From NCBI GenBank assembly GCA_910578805.1, contig CAJTRS010000047.1, forward strand, positions 1 to 9,389: a DNA stretch of 9,389 bases, written 5' to 3'. Positions 1-7,360 of this stretch are shown here, piece after piece; positions within the stretch are counted from its first letter, which is position 1, and each line of letters starts with the position of its first letter. The stretch is from an uncultured Muribaculaceae bacterium (GTDB lineage: Bacteria > Bacteroidota > Bacteroidia > Bacteroidales > Muribaculaceae). The notes beneath the pieces were generated by a model, which worked only from the letters and a program-made list of their open reading frames with translations, was not told where the DNA came from and did no database searches. The translations under genes were made by a program, and so were the position numbers.

Positions 1-30
1 ATTGTTGCGGCATAAAGCTAAATAACATAT

Positions 31-465
31 ATGGCAGAAACAGGACAATGGTGGACAGCTCCCGCCCAGAGTGAATCGGACCGGTTGATTATGGTTACCG
101 GACGTAAAGATGTGGATTCTTTCCGGAAAAATCCCAAGTTCAATATCCGTGTGGAGGTTACGTGGAGATATGCCGGTGACGGGACGGGTATGCCTGACAA
201 AGAGACATCGCAACTCATGGAACAGGTGCAGGAAGCCCTTGAAGGTGCGTTTCGAAAGGATCCCGTGGCGGTGCTTACAGGCATATTCACCGGCGATGGC
301 GAACGCAACTGGGTGTTCTATACTCTGAGCACGAACATATTCGGTAAAAAACTGAATGATGCATTGGCAACATTCCCACAGCTCCCCATAGAGATTTACT
401 GTGAGAATGATCCACAATGGTCGGCCTACGATGAAATGGCCGAAACCGAAATCAATATTGACTGA
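31..465 (+). CDS. DUF695-family protein (hypothetical)
   Basis: A 144-residue soluble protein with no signal peptide or membrane segment. The pattern fits the DUF695 family: an early Trp pair (W7-W8), a basic motif near R25, a central G-M-P-D-K-E segment (residues 53-58) leading into an amphipathic helix, then a T-G-I-F-T-G-D-G stretch (83-90) running into W94-V-F-Y-T, and an acidic C-terminus with D127-P-Q-W. The molecular function of DUF695 is not established, so none is given. ATG at 31 is the first in-frame start; the 30 bases before it are A/T-rich without a Shine-Dalgarno, as is usual in Bacteroidetes. The gene's promoter, and any partner upstream, would lie outside the window. Its stop codon (463-465) directly abuts the stop codon of the convergent ftsH. 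The gene is confident as coding; the family name rests on remembered motif resemblance. Confidence 0.75.
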   Translation: MAETGQWWTAPAQSESDRLIMVTGRKDVDSFRKNPKFNIRVEVTWRYAGDGTGMPDKETSQLMEQVQEALEGAFRKDPVAVLTGIFTGDGERNWVFYTLSTNIFGKKLNDALATFPQLPIEIYCENDPQWSAYDEMAETEINID

Positions 466-2487
466 TTATTTATCGGAGTCAGGGGGGAGAGCCGGTACGG
501 GTGGCGGTGTCTCGGTCAGTTCGTCGTCAGAATCGGAATCGTTCTTGTCTTCGGTCTTTTCGGGAAGTGCCTTTTCTGCCGGTTTTGATGCAAGAATCTC
601 ATCTGTCCTCGAACGCCATTTGCGTTTGCCGAATATCTTCTCCACATCTTCGGTGAAAATCACTTCACGGGATATTAGCACTTCGGCCAACTTGGAGTGT
701 CCCTCGGCATAAGTGCGCAGTATCTCTTTGGCGCGTTCGTATTGCTCGTTGATTATTCGCGATACCTCCTCGTCGATCATCTTTGCACGCTCGTCGCTGT
801 AGGGCTTGGAGAATCCGTAGTCCTGACCGGTGGAGTCGTAGTAACTGAGGTTGGGCAGTTTGTCGCTCATACCGTAATATACCACCATGGCATAGGCCTG
901 CTTGGTCACACGTTCGAGGTCGTTGGCCGCTCCTGTGGATATGTGTCCGATGAAAAGTTCTTCAGCGGCACGGCCTCCAAGGGTGGCGCACATCTCGTCG
1001 AGTATGGCCTGTGTGGGGGTTATCTGGCGTTCTTCGGGCAGATACCATGCGGCGCCGAGCGCTTTTCCGCGCGGCACTATGGTGACTTTTATAAGAGGGT
1101 TGGCATATCGCAGATTCCACGACACGGTGGCATGGCCTGCCTCGTGAATGGCTATCGAGCGCTTTTCCTCTTCAGTGGTGATCTTAGAGCGTTTTTCCAG
1201 ACCGCCTATTATGCGGTCAACAGCATCGATGAAGTCCTGACGTGACACTGTGGGGCTGTTGTGGCGGGCGGCTATCAACGCGGCCTCGTTGCACACGTTG
1301 GCTATGTCGGCGCCGGAGAATCCCGGAGTCTGGCGTGCGAGCAGTTCCACATCAAGTGTTTCGTCAGTCTTTATTTTTTTGAGGTGCACATTGAATATGG
1401 CCACGCGGTCGTTGAGATCGGGGAGGTCCACATAAATCTGTCGGTCAAAGCGGCCTGCACGTAACAGAGCCTTATCCAGTATGTCGGCGCGGTTTGTGGC
1501 TGCGAGTATGATCACACCGCTGTTGGTGCCGAATCCGTCCATTTCGGTAAGGAGCTGGTTGAGGGTGTTTTCGCGTTCGTCGTTGGCTCCCATATTGGGG
1601 TTGCGTCCGCGGGCGCGTCCCACGGCATCGATCTCGTCGATAAACACTATGCAGGGTGCTTTCTCCTTTGCCTGACGGAACAGGTCGCGTACACGCGAGG
1701 CGCCCACACCTACAAACATTTCAACAAAGTCGCTGCCCGACATGGAGAAGAACGGCACATTGGCCTCACCGGCCACAGCCTTTGCAAGCAGTGTCTTGCC
1801 GGTTCCCGGAGGGCCTACAAGGAGAGCTCCCTTGGGTATCTTTCCGCCGAGATTGGTATAGCGCTGGGGATTTTTCAGAAATTCCACGATCTCCTCTATC
1901 TCGGTCTTGGCTTCCGAAAGCCCTGCCACGTCCTTGAATGTGACCTGTATGGGGCCGTCCTTGTCAAATATCTTGGCTTTGGACTTGCCCACGCTGAACA
2001 CTCCGCCGCCCGAATTGTCGCGGCCTGACATGCGGCGCATCATCCAGAGCCAGAACACTATCATGAGGATTATCGGTCCGAAAGACCACAGATAGGAACT
2101 GAAATCCGAAGATCGTTCGTATTTCACGTTTACTTTGTGGCCTTCGGCCTGCCATTGTTTCAGATCGTTGGATAGCTGGTCGCTCGATGATATAGTGGTC
2201 CAGACGATGGCTTTTTCGCCTTTTTTACCGCTGTATTGGCTAAATTCTTTCTTTGCAGTGGAGTCGTTGAGCAGAGCCTGTGCTATGCCTTTGTTGGGCA
2301 TGATGGTAATCTGTTCGACACCTCCGCTTTTCACCAATTTTTCAAGCTGGTTATAGTTGTCCAGCTCTTTTGACATGGAGTTGTCGTCGAGATATAGAAG
2401 GCCCAAAAGGAAAATGAGTATGATGGCATACATCCAGTACATGCTGAACCGTATGACAGGGCGATTTGGTTTCTTGGGTAACGGCAT
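466..2487 (-). CDS. ftsH: ATP-dependent zinc metalloprotease FtsH
   Basis: Membrane-anchored AAA+ protease of 673 residues that extracts and degrades misfolded membrane proteins and short-lived regulators at the inner membrane. Visible order: membrane helix 1 (about 13-33), periplasmic domain (about 34-130), helix 2 (about 132-150), AAA+ module with Walker A GPPGTGKT (225-232), pore loop F258-V-G-V-G, Walker B with D284-E285, and second region of homology with arginine fingers R346 and R349. The M41 peptidase follows, with zinc motif HEAGH (448-452) and likely third ligand D523. The tail from about 636 is rich in Pro, Glu, Asp and Lys and looks disordered. All catalytic residues are present and the length is normal for Bacteroidetes FtsH. 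The start lies 28 bases after the rsfS stop with no promoter evident, so the two are probably co-transcribed. No terminator is visible before the convergent gene. Confidence 0.98.
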   Translation of the reverse strand: MPLPKKPNRPVIRFSMYWMYAIILIFLLGLLYLDDNSMSKELDNYNQLEKLVKSGGVEQITIMPNKGIAQALLNDSTAKKEFSQYSGKKGEKAIVWTTISSSDQLSNDLKQWQAEGHKVNVKYERSSDFSSYLWSFGPIILMIVFWLWMMRRMSGRDNSGGGVFSVGKSKAKIFDKDGPIQVTFKDVAGLSEAKTEIEEIVEFLKNPQRYTNLGGKIPKGALLVGPPGTGKTLLAKAVAGEANVPFFSMSGSDFVEMFVGVGASRVRDLFRQAKEKAPCIVFIDEIDAVGRARGRNPNMGANDERENTLNQLLTEMDGFGTNSGVIILAATNRADILDKALLRAGRFDRQIYVDLPDLNDRVAIFNVHLKKIKTDETLDVELLARQTPGFSGADIANVCNEAALIAARHNSPTVSRQDFIDAVDRIIGGLEKRSKITTEEEKRSIAIHEAGHATVSWNLRYANPLIKVTIVPRGKALGAAWYLPEERQITPTQAILDEMCATLGGRAAEELFIGHISTGAANDLERVTKQAYAMVVYYGMSDKLPNLSYYDSTGQDYGFSKPYSDERAKMIDEEVSRIINEQYERAKEILRTYAEGHSKLAEVLISREVIFTEDVEKIFGKRKWRSRTDEILASKPAEKALPEKTEDKNDSDSDDELTETPPPVPALPPDSDK

Positions 2488-2515
2488 TTGTGTTTGTTAT
2501 AATGGGGTGGTTATA

Positions 2516-2893
2516 TCAGTCTAAATCGGGTATTTCCTCGATTACAGCATCGTTCCATAGCTCCTCGAGGTTATAGCGCTGTCGCTCGGAGGGGAGGAAT
2601 ATGTGCACGAATGTATCGCCATAATCTATCACGATCCATTGTGAATTGGCATAACCGTCATAGTTGTACGGTTTTACGCCTGCTTTTTCAAACAGGTAAT
2701 CCCGCACACTGTCGGCTATGGCCGATACCTGCATGGTGCTTGATCCTTCGCATATTATGAAGCCGGACGCAGCCGATGACTCAATGGCCGTAAGATCGAT
2801 ATGTGTTATTTTCTTTCCTTTTCGTTCCTGTATCCCTTCGATAATCAGATGTGTCATCTCTTCAGGGGGCAACATTCTGGGGGAATCTGACAT
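2516..2893 (-). CDS. rsfS: Ribosomal silencing factor RsfS (Iojap/YbeB family)
   Basis: A 125-residue cytoplasmic protein of the Iojap/RsfS family, which binds uL14 on the large ribosomal subunit and blocks subunit joining, damping translation on nutrient limitation. Supporting signatures are the central S-G-F-I-I-C-E-G-S-S stretch (43-52) followed by Q55-V-S-A-I-A-D; then W86-I-V-I-D-Y-G-D-T-F-V-H-I-F (86-99), the most typical family block; and R106-Y-N-L-E-E-L-W (106-113). The length is usual, slightly extended at both ends, with an acidic C-terminus. ATG at 2893 is chosen because the family fold begins soon after it and a Bacteroidetes -7 element lies about 37 bases upstream. It is the first gene of an rsfS-ftsH pair. 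This pairing is, from memory, common in Bacteroidales. Confidence 0.95.
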   Translation of the reverse strand: MSDSPRMLPPEEMTHLIIEGIQERKGKKITHIDLTAIESSAASGFIICEGSSTMQVSAIADSVRDYLFEKAGVKPYNYDGYANSQWIVIDYGDTFVHIFLPSERQRYNLEELWNDAVIEEIPDLD

Positions 2894-2929
2894 AGACGGT
2901 GTTTATGTTGATGTTACGTTATTAAGTTA

Positions 2930-2937
2930 CAAAAATA
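2930..2937 (-). promoter_or_regulatory. Putative rsfS-ftsH promoter (-7 element)
   Basis: On the minus strand this reads TATTTTTG, an exact match to the Bacteroidetes -7 consensus TAnnTTTG. Transcription would start near 2922-2925, giving a leader of about 30 bases before the rsfS ATG. No TTTG sits at the usual -33 spacing, so the upstream half is weak; an inverted repeat (2961-2980) lies just upstream of that place. Confidence 0.55.
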
Positions 2938-2960
2938 CGAAAAAATATCGTAGAAACCGG

Positions 2961-2980
2961 GTTCTCTCACTTTAGAGAAC
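2961..2980. repeat. Inverted repeat upstream of rsfS (operator or weak terminator)
   Basis: A perfect 7-base inverted repeat, GTTCTCT and AGAGAAC, separated by six bases (CACTTT). It lies about 45 bases beyond the stop of the permease gene and just upstream of the rsfS promoter. A T-run follows on the minus strand only after some 15 further bases, so it is a poor intrinsic terminator. It could be an operator next to the -33 region. The role is inferred; the repeat itself is seen directly. Confidence 0.4.
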
Positions 2981-3023
2981 AAATTTTGTGCCAAAAAGGT
3001 CAGCGATAGTGCATTTTATGATA

Positions 3024-4274
3024 TTATTCGTATCTGATGGTACTGGCAGGTGACAATTTGGCCACTATATGCGAGGGCAATATGAGTACGAGCCAGGATA
3101 TGACAAGAACCGCGACGTTGAGTGACAGTATCACCGTCCAGTCAATATGTACCGGCACGAAATTAAGATAATATGTGTCGGCGTCTAATGGAAGAAACCG
3201 GAATGTACGTTGCAGATAAAGCAAAGAGATGCCGGCTATGTTGCCTATTATCAGCCCTCTTATCACAAGCCTCTGCGCGAGGTATATGAATGTGTGCCTG
3301 ATGAGCGTGTCGGTCGCTCCGAGGGCTTTGAGCAGCCCAATGGTGCGCACTCGCTCGAGTATGAGAATGAACATGCTTGATATCAGCGTGAATGCCGACA
3401 CGCATGCCATCAGTGCAAGTATGACCCACACGTTGGTGTCAAGCAGGTCAAGCCAGTTGAAGAACATGGAGCATGTGTTGGTCACGGTGTCTATGTCATA
3501 GACTATATGGCCGCCGTCGGGTTGCATGGTGGTGTAGAGAAGTTTACCGTAGAGACTTTGTGCCGATTCCGTTATGCTTCGGGTGTCAAGGCCGTTGATT
3601 TCTATTACCGAGCCGGTTATGGAATCCACCTTACATAGTTTCTGCATGGGGGCTATGGTGGTGAACGCGTACATTCTGTCGAAATCACTGAAGTGGGAGT
3701 CGTAGATGCCGCTTACGGTGAATTTGCGTGTCTTAACGCTGTTATTGTCTATGAAGTGGGTCAGTAATCTGTCTCCGGTCTTTATTTTGAGGGCCGATGC
3801 CGTGGTCGAGGATATCACTACCGGATTCGGGCCGCTGTCCGATTCGGGCAGTGTGCCGTCAATCATGTTTTCCCGTATAAAATCCCAGTTGGCCTCAGGC
3901 GACATGCCCTTGATTATTACACCCTGAAATGATTCGTCGGTCTTGAATATTGCCGGCTGGTGAATGGCTATGGTCGGTATGGCTTCGGGAAGTGTTTCGG
4001 AGATGGTGTGCCGTAGCTCGGGAGTGAGGGATATGCCCGGTGTGCGGGCTCTGTTCTCGGAATAGTCCGGAGCATAGAGCGATATCTGGGCGTTGAATCC
4101 CTCGAGTTTGCGTGTGATCTCTTTTTTGAAACCTGTGACCACTGCTATGGATAGCAGCATTATTATCAGTGACAGAGCTATTCCCGTCACGGCTATGGCC
4201 ACACCGGGAGCTGCGGCACGGCCTTGCTGTGAACGAAAACTGAGACGCTGTCCTAAAAATATGGCAACTTTCAT
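3024..4274 (-). CDS. ABC transporter permease, LolC/LolE (FtsX-like) family
   Basis: A 416-residue inner-membrane permease of the type that, with a LolD-like ATPase, releases lipoproteins from the inner membrane towards the outer membrane. Topology fits: one N-terminal helix (about 23-47), a long periplasmic MacB/LolE-type domain (about 50-275), then three helices (about 281-305, 327-350, 378-400). The FtsX-domain signature E307-R-V-R-T-I-G-L-L-K-A-L-G-A-T-D, which contacts the ATPase, follows helix 2. I choose ATG at 4274: from there the protein opens MKVAIFLGQRLSFRS, the usual start for this family. A TTG at 4310 would add 12 polar residues and overlap the aminotransferase stop. It lies 32 bases after that gene, so they are probably one operon. 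No ATPase is encoded here; it must be elsewhere. Whether it acts on lipoproteins or another substrate cannot be settled from sequence. Confidence 0.9.
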   Translation of the reverse strand: MKVAIFLGQRLSFRSQQGRAAAPGVAIAVTGIALSLIIMLLSIAVVTGFKKEITRKLEGFNAQISLYAPDYSENRARTPGISLTPELRHTISETLPEAIPTIAIHQPAIFKTDESFQGVIIKGMSPEANWDFIRENMIDGTLPESDSGPNPVVISSTTASALKIKTGDRLLTHFIDNNSVKTRKFTVSGIYDSHFSDFDRMYAFTTIAPMQKLCKVDSITGSVIEINGLDTRSITESAQSLYGKLLYTTMQPDGGHIVYDIDTVTNTCSMFFNWLDLLDTNVWVILALMACVSAFTLISSMFILILERVRTIGLLKALGATDTLIRHTFIYLAQRLVIRGLIIGNIAGISLLYLQRTFRFLPLDADTYYLNFVPVHIDWTVILSLNVAVLVISWLVLILPSHIVAKLSPASTIRYE

Positions 4275-4306
4275 CAGATCGAGATCACACTTTTTATGGC
4301 GATATG

Positions 4307-5506
4307 TCAATTTGTGCGACCAGGATATACCTTAAGGGCTTCGGCCAGTACGGTCAGTGCCTGCGCAAGGTCATGCTTGTTGAGCACATAGGCCATGCGT
4401 ACCTCATTGCGCCCCATTCCGGGAGTGGTGTAGAAACCCGATGCCGGGGCCATGAACACAGTGGCTCCCTCGTAGCTGAATTCCTTGAGGCACCATTCAC
4501 AAAACTTGTCGGCATCATCTACCGGCAGGCTCACCACAGTGTAGAACGCGCCCATGGGTATGGGTGTGTAACAGCCGGGTATCTTGTTGATGCCGTCGAT
4601 GAGGAATTTGCGGCGTTCAACATACTCGTTGTAGGTCATGAGCATGTATTCGTCGGTGGCATCGATGGAGGCTTCGGCCACTATCTGGCCGAGCAGAGGC
4701 GGACTCAGGCGAGCCTGACAGAACTTCATCACATTGCGCTTAAGCTCCTTGTGCTTGGTGATAAGTGCCCCTATGCGGATTCCGCACTCGCTGTATCGTT
4801 TTGACACGGAGTCGATAAGCACCACCTGTTCCTCTATGTCCGGCAGATGGAATGCCGATATGTAAGGTGCTCCCGTGTAGCAGTATTCGCGATATACTTC
4901 ATCGGAGAACAGGAAAAGGTCATATTTCTTGACCAGATCACGCAATAGGTTCATCTCTTTCTGAGTGTAGAGGTATCCTGTGGGATTGTTGGGGTTGCAT
5001 ATCAGGATACCTTTGGTGCGTGGGGTGATAAGTTTTTCGAAATGTTCTATAGGTGGCAGTGCAAATCCTTCGTCGATGCTCGATGGCACTGTGACGATCT
5101 TTGCGCCGGCCGATATGGCAAATGCCATGTAGTTGGCATAGGCCGGTTCGGGCACTATTATCTCATCGCCCGGATCAAGACAGGCCATGAATGCGAATAA
5201 TACTGCCTCGGAGCCTCCTGTGGTGACTATTATGTCATCGACATCGACGTTGATGTGGAAACGTCGATAGTAGTCCACAAGGCGTTTACGCAATGACAGA
5301 AGTCCTTCCGAAGGGCTGTATTCGAGCACCTTGCGGTCTATCTTCTTGAGCGCGTCAAGGCCTTCCTGCGGAGTTGGCAGATCTGGCTGGCCTATGTTGA
5401 GGCGTATGACTTTGATTCCTCTTTGTTCGGCATCATTGGCCAGAGGCACTAATTTTCGGATAGGGGAGGCCGGCATAAGTTCGCCGCGTTGGGATATCTT
5501 AGGCAT
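4307..5506 (-). CDS. PLP-dependent class I/II aminotransferase
   Basis: A 399-residue cytoplasmic fold-type I aminotransferase. Landmarks: N38-I-G-Q-P-D near the N-terminus, Y63-S-P-S-E-G, T96-T-G-G-S-E-A (cofactor phosphate region), NPNNPTG (171-177), D202 and Y205 (pyridine ring contacts), catalytic Lys K236 in S-V-S-K-R-Y-S, and R370 in N-E-V-R-M, expected to hold the substrate carboxylate. The usual S-K-x-x-x-x-x-G-x-R segment reads SKRYSECGIRIG, as I recall it in Bacteroidales homologues. Substrate is uncertain; aspartate or a broad amino-acid range is plausible. The frame is open back to an ATG at 5587, but that start would lie across the promoter. The ATG at 5506 opens with MPKISQRGELMPASPIRKL, the family start. 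It leads a two-gene unit with the permease. Confidence 0.93.
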   Translation of the reverse strand: MPKISQRGELMPASPIRKLVPLANDAEQRGIKVIRLNIGQPDLPTPQEGLDALKKIDRKVLEYSPSEGLLSLRKRLVDYYRRFHINVDVDDIIVTTGGSEAVLFAFMACLDPGDEIIVPEPAYANYMAFAISAGAKIVTVPSSIDEGFALPPIEHFEKLITPRTKGILICNPNNPTGYLYTQKEMNLLRDLVKKYDLFLFSDEVYREYCYTGAPYISAFHLPDIEEQVVLIDSVSKRYSECGIRIGALITKHKELKRNVMKFCQARLSPPLLGQIVAEASIDATDEYMLMTYNEYVERRKFLIDGINKIPGCYTPIPMGAFYTVVSLPVDDADKFCEWCLKEFSYEGATVFMAPASGFYTTPGMGRNEVRMAYVLNKHDLAQALTVLAEALKVYPGRTN

Positions 5507-5573
5507 GTCTGTGGGTTGTTGGGTTATAAATAGACCGGGCCGTAATAACTGTAATTTGCCGGTGATCGTATTG

Positions 5574-5605
5574 CAAAGATATGACAAATGGATTCAACAG
5601 CCAAA
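5574..5605 (-). promoter_or_regulatory. Bacteroidetes-type promoter of the aminotransferase-permease operon
   Basis: On the minus strand there is TTTG (5602-5605), exactly 20 bases of spacer, then TATCTTTG (5574-5581). Both halves match the -33 TTTG / -7 TAnnTTTG consensus. Transcription would begin about 5566-5569, leaving a leader of roughly 60 bases to the ATG at 5506. It is the best-formed promoter in the window and supports that ATG over the one at 5587. Confidence 0.8.
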
Positions 5606-5611
5606 AAAATC

Positions 5612-5652
5612 AAACGGGAAAAACATGGTGTCCGAGCCATGTCTTCCCGTTT
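5612..5652 (-). terminator. Intrinsic terminator after the OmpP1-like gene
   Basis: Outer arms AAACGGGAA (5612-5620) and TTCCCGTTT (5644-5652) pair over nine bases. After a small internal bulge, ACATGG (5623-5628) pairs with CCATGT (5637-5642), closing an eight-base loop. On the minus strand it is followed by GA and seven Ts (5603-5609), a classic terminator about 30 bases past the stop at 5683. The plus strand also has a T-run after the stem (5650-5654), but no plus-strand gene needs it. Confidence 0.8.
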
Positions 5653-5682
5653 TTAATGTGTGGTATGATGTGTGGCTTGTGT

Positions 5683-7308
5683 TTAGAATTTAAAGCCTAC
5701 ACTCAGTACTATGTTATTGTTGTTCTCCTTGATATCGGCTGTGTATGGTTCGGCATACCCGTTGTAAGGGGTAAATGCGCTGTACTGGCTTTTGCGCGCT
5801 TTGTGCACATAGGCCGCATCGGCGTAGAACGATTTGTATCTGTATCCGATGCCGCAGGTTATATACTGGGTGGTGTTGTCAAGAGTGTAGGAGGGGGTGG
5901 TGCCGGTGTCGTAAGGATTTGAGGTGTAAATCATGACATCGGTGTCGGGACGAGTGAGTTCGGAGCGGGTGGGCGAGGTCTCATAGGCATATCCGGCGCG
6001 GAGACTCAGATTGTTGGTTACGCGCCATTCGCCACCGAGACGTATTATGTTTGACGACTGGTAATAGTTCTTTATATCGTTATTGCCGTCGGTGTATTCG
6101 TCACCGTTGTCATAGCGCATCGACATGTTCTGATACGGACGGTATTCATAGTCCATGCTTATGAGACCTTGAGTGCCGAGTACCACTGCGGCGCTTGCCA
6201 TGAGGCGCCACGGTGTGCGCAGTTTCCATTCGCGGTAGTCAACCGGGGTGCCGGAATAACCTGGCTTGAGTTTTCCGTCGGTGTATCCGTAGCCATAATC
6301 TATTATGCCGTCACTGTTTTCCTGGAGGTTATAGTATGTAGGTGTGTGTACGGCAAATCCTAACCTTAGTTCATTTATGGGGCGTACGATAAGTCCGGCC
6401 TTGAAGTTGAAGCCTGTGCCTGATATGTGCTTTCGGCTGTCGAGACCGAAGCCTCCGGCGTGTCCGGCCGGCGTGCTCGCCACAACGTTGCCGTCGGCGT
6501 CTTCCACCGGTATCTGCGCGTTCTGCATATCCTCGGTGTAATAGGTGTATTGCTTGTAGTCGATGTCGGTTATGCCGAATCCTATGCCCCAATATACGGT
6601 GTTGCTGAAATAACCGCCGAAATTGATAGCATATTCATCTATGTAGCCTTTCTCCTCTACATCGAATCCCGACTCGCCGTAAGTGCCGTTGCCCCACAGG
6701 CCTGCATATCGGTCATCGAAGCCGGGTATGTTGTTGATGGCATATGAGTTGTAGGCCAAAATGCTGAGCCATGGCGCTCCACCGTTGGCAAAATAGTTGG
6801 TTCCGTCAGGATCACCGGCCAGATCTTCGGAGCGCCAGCCTTCCGCTGTGGTATAGCCGGCTATATAGTCGGAGAGAGAGCCGTTCATGTCGGCGCGTCC
6901 GTGGTAACGGCGATCGAAAGAGGCCGCACGCCCGTAACTGAATCCCCAGTTGAACACGGGCATCAGTTCTGAACCTGTGTTCATGCTGCCTATGTAACCT
7001 ATGTTGTTGACATAAGCGCGAGTCTGGTCGCTCTTGCCTGTGTAAAGCGGCGTGGAGGATTTTGAGGCCTGCATATCTATGTCAAGCGTAAAGCCAATCT
7101 CACTCTTGCGGTAAACTCCTATACCTCCGGGGTTCTGAGTGAGTGTTGACAGGTCGCCGCCAAGTGCTCCGAAAGCACCACCCATGGACATGAACCGTGC
7201 CGTGCCGCGCAGATCGCTGCGTGAAAGCTGATAGGCATCTATTGCTGTCTGTGCCGGCATTGTCGCCGGTATGGCAGCTATTATAAGCGATAGGATTTTC
7301 TTATTCAT
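5683..7308 (-). CDS. Outer-membrane transport protein, OmpP1/FadL/TodX-like
   Basis: A 541-residue exported protein. A signal peptide (about 1-20, ending M-P-A-Q) is followed by a family-type N-terminus: R34-G-T-A-R-F-M-S-M-G-G-A-F-G-A-L-G-G-D, then N59-P-G-G-I-G, the counterpart of the NPAG motif in FadL/OmpP1 barrels. The rest alternates short aromatic/polar strands with Gly/Asn/Asp-rich turns, and the protein ends V-G-F-K-F, a typical beta-barrel C-terminal signal. In this family such barrels carry hydrophobic compounds across the outer membrane; the substrate here is unknown. It is longer than E. coli FadL (about 446 residues including its signal). It starts 52 bases after the Trp-rich protein gene with no promoter recognisable between, so co-transcription is likely. 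A hairpin terminator closes the unit. Confidence 0.85.
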   Translation of the reverse strand: MNKKILSLIIAAIPATMPAQTAIDAYQLSRSDLRGTARFMSMGGAFGALGGDLSTLTQNPGGIGVYRKSEIGFTLDIDMQASKSSTPLYTGKSDQTRAYVNNIGYIGSMNTGSELMPVFNWGFSYGRAASFDRRYHGRADMNGSLSDYIAGYTTAEGWRSEDLAGDPDGTNYFANGGAPWLSILAYNSYAINNIPGFDDRYAGLWGNGTYGESGFDVEEKGYIDEYAINFGGYFSNTVYWGIGFGITDIDYKQYTYYTEDMQNAQIPVEDADGNVVASTPAGHAGGFGLDSRKHISGTGFNFKAGLIVRPINELRLGFAVHTPTYYNLQENSDGIIDYGYGYTDGKLKPGYSGTPVDYREWKLRTPWRLMASAAVVLGTQGLISMDYEYRPYQNMSMRYDNGDEYTDGNNDIKNYYQSSNIIRLGGEWRVTNNLSLRAGYAYETSPTRSELTRPDTDVMIYTSNPYDTGTTPSYTLDNTTQYITCGIGYRYKSFYADAAYVHKARKSQYSAFTPYNGYAEPYTADIKENNNNIVLSVGFKF

Positions 7309-7360
7309 AATATGATTCTGTTAGTGGGTTGTGAAAGAGAAGAGATGTAGAGGTGATTTA

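Noticed and set aside
1..30. Possible tail of a gene upstream of the DUF695 gene
   Set aside because: Stops occur in two plus-strand frames within the first 25 bases, but too few codons are visible to support any gene.
341..349. FtsH arginine-finger region reads L-R-A-G-R-F-D-R instead of L-R-P-G-R-F-D-R (numbers are protein residues)
   Set aside because: I recall Ala at this place in Bacteroidetes FtsH proteins, so it is a lineage trait and not a defect; both arginines are present.
452..461. 10-base palindrome TCAATATTGA at the end of the DUF695 gene as a terminator
   Set aside because: With no loop it cannot fold into a hairpin with adequate stem, and it lies in coding sequence.
697..1245. 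182-residue plus-strand open frame inside ftsH
   Set aside because: It lies wholly opposite the conserved FtsH protease/AAA region; its composition shows no independent family signal.
4304..4804. 166-residue plus-strand open frame opposite the aminotransferase
   Set aside because: A shadow of a highly conserved enzyme gene on the minus strand; no start signal or recognisable product.
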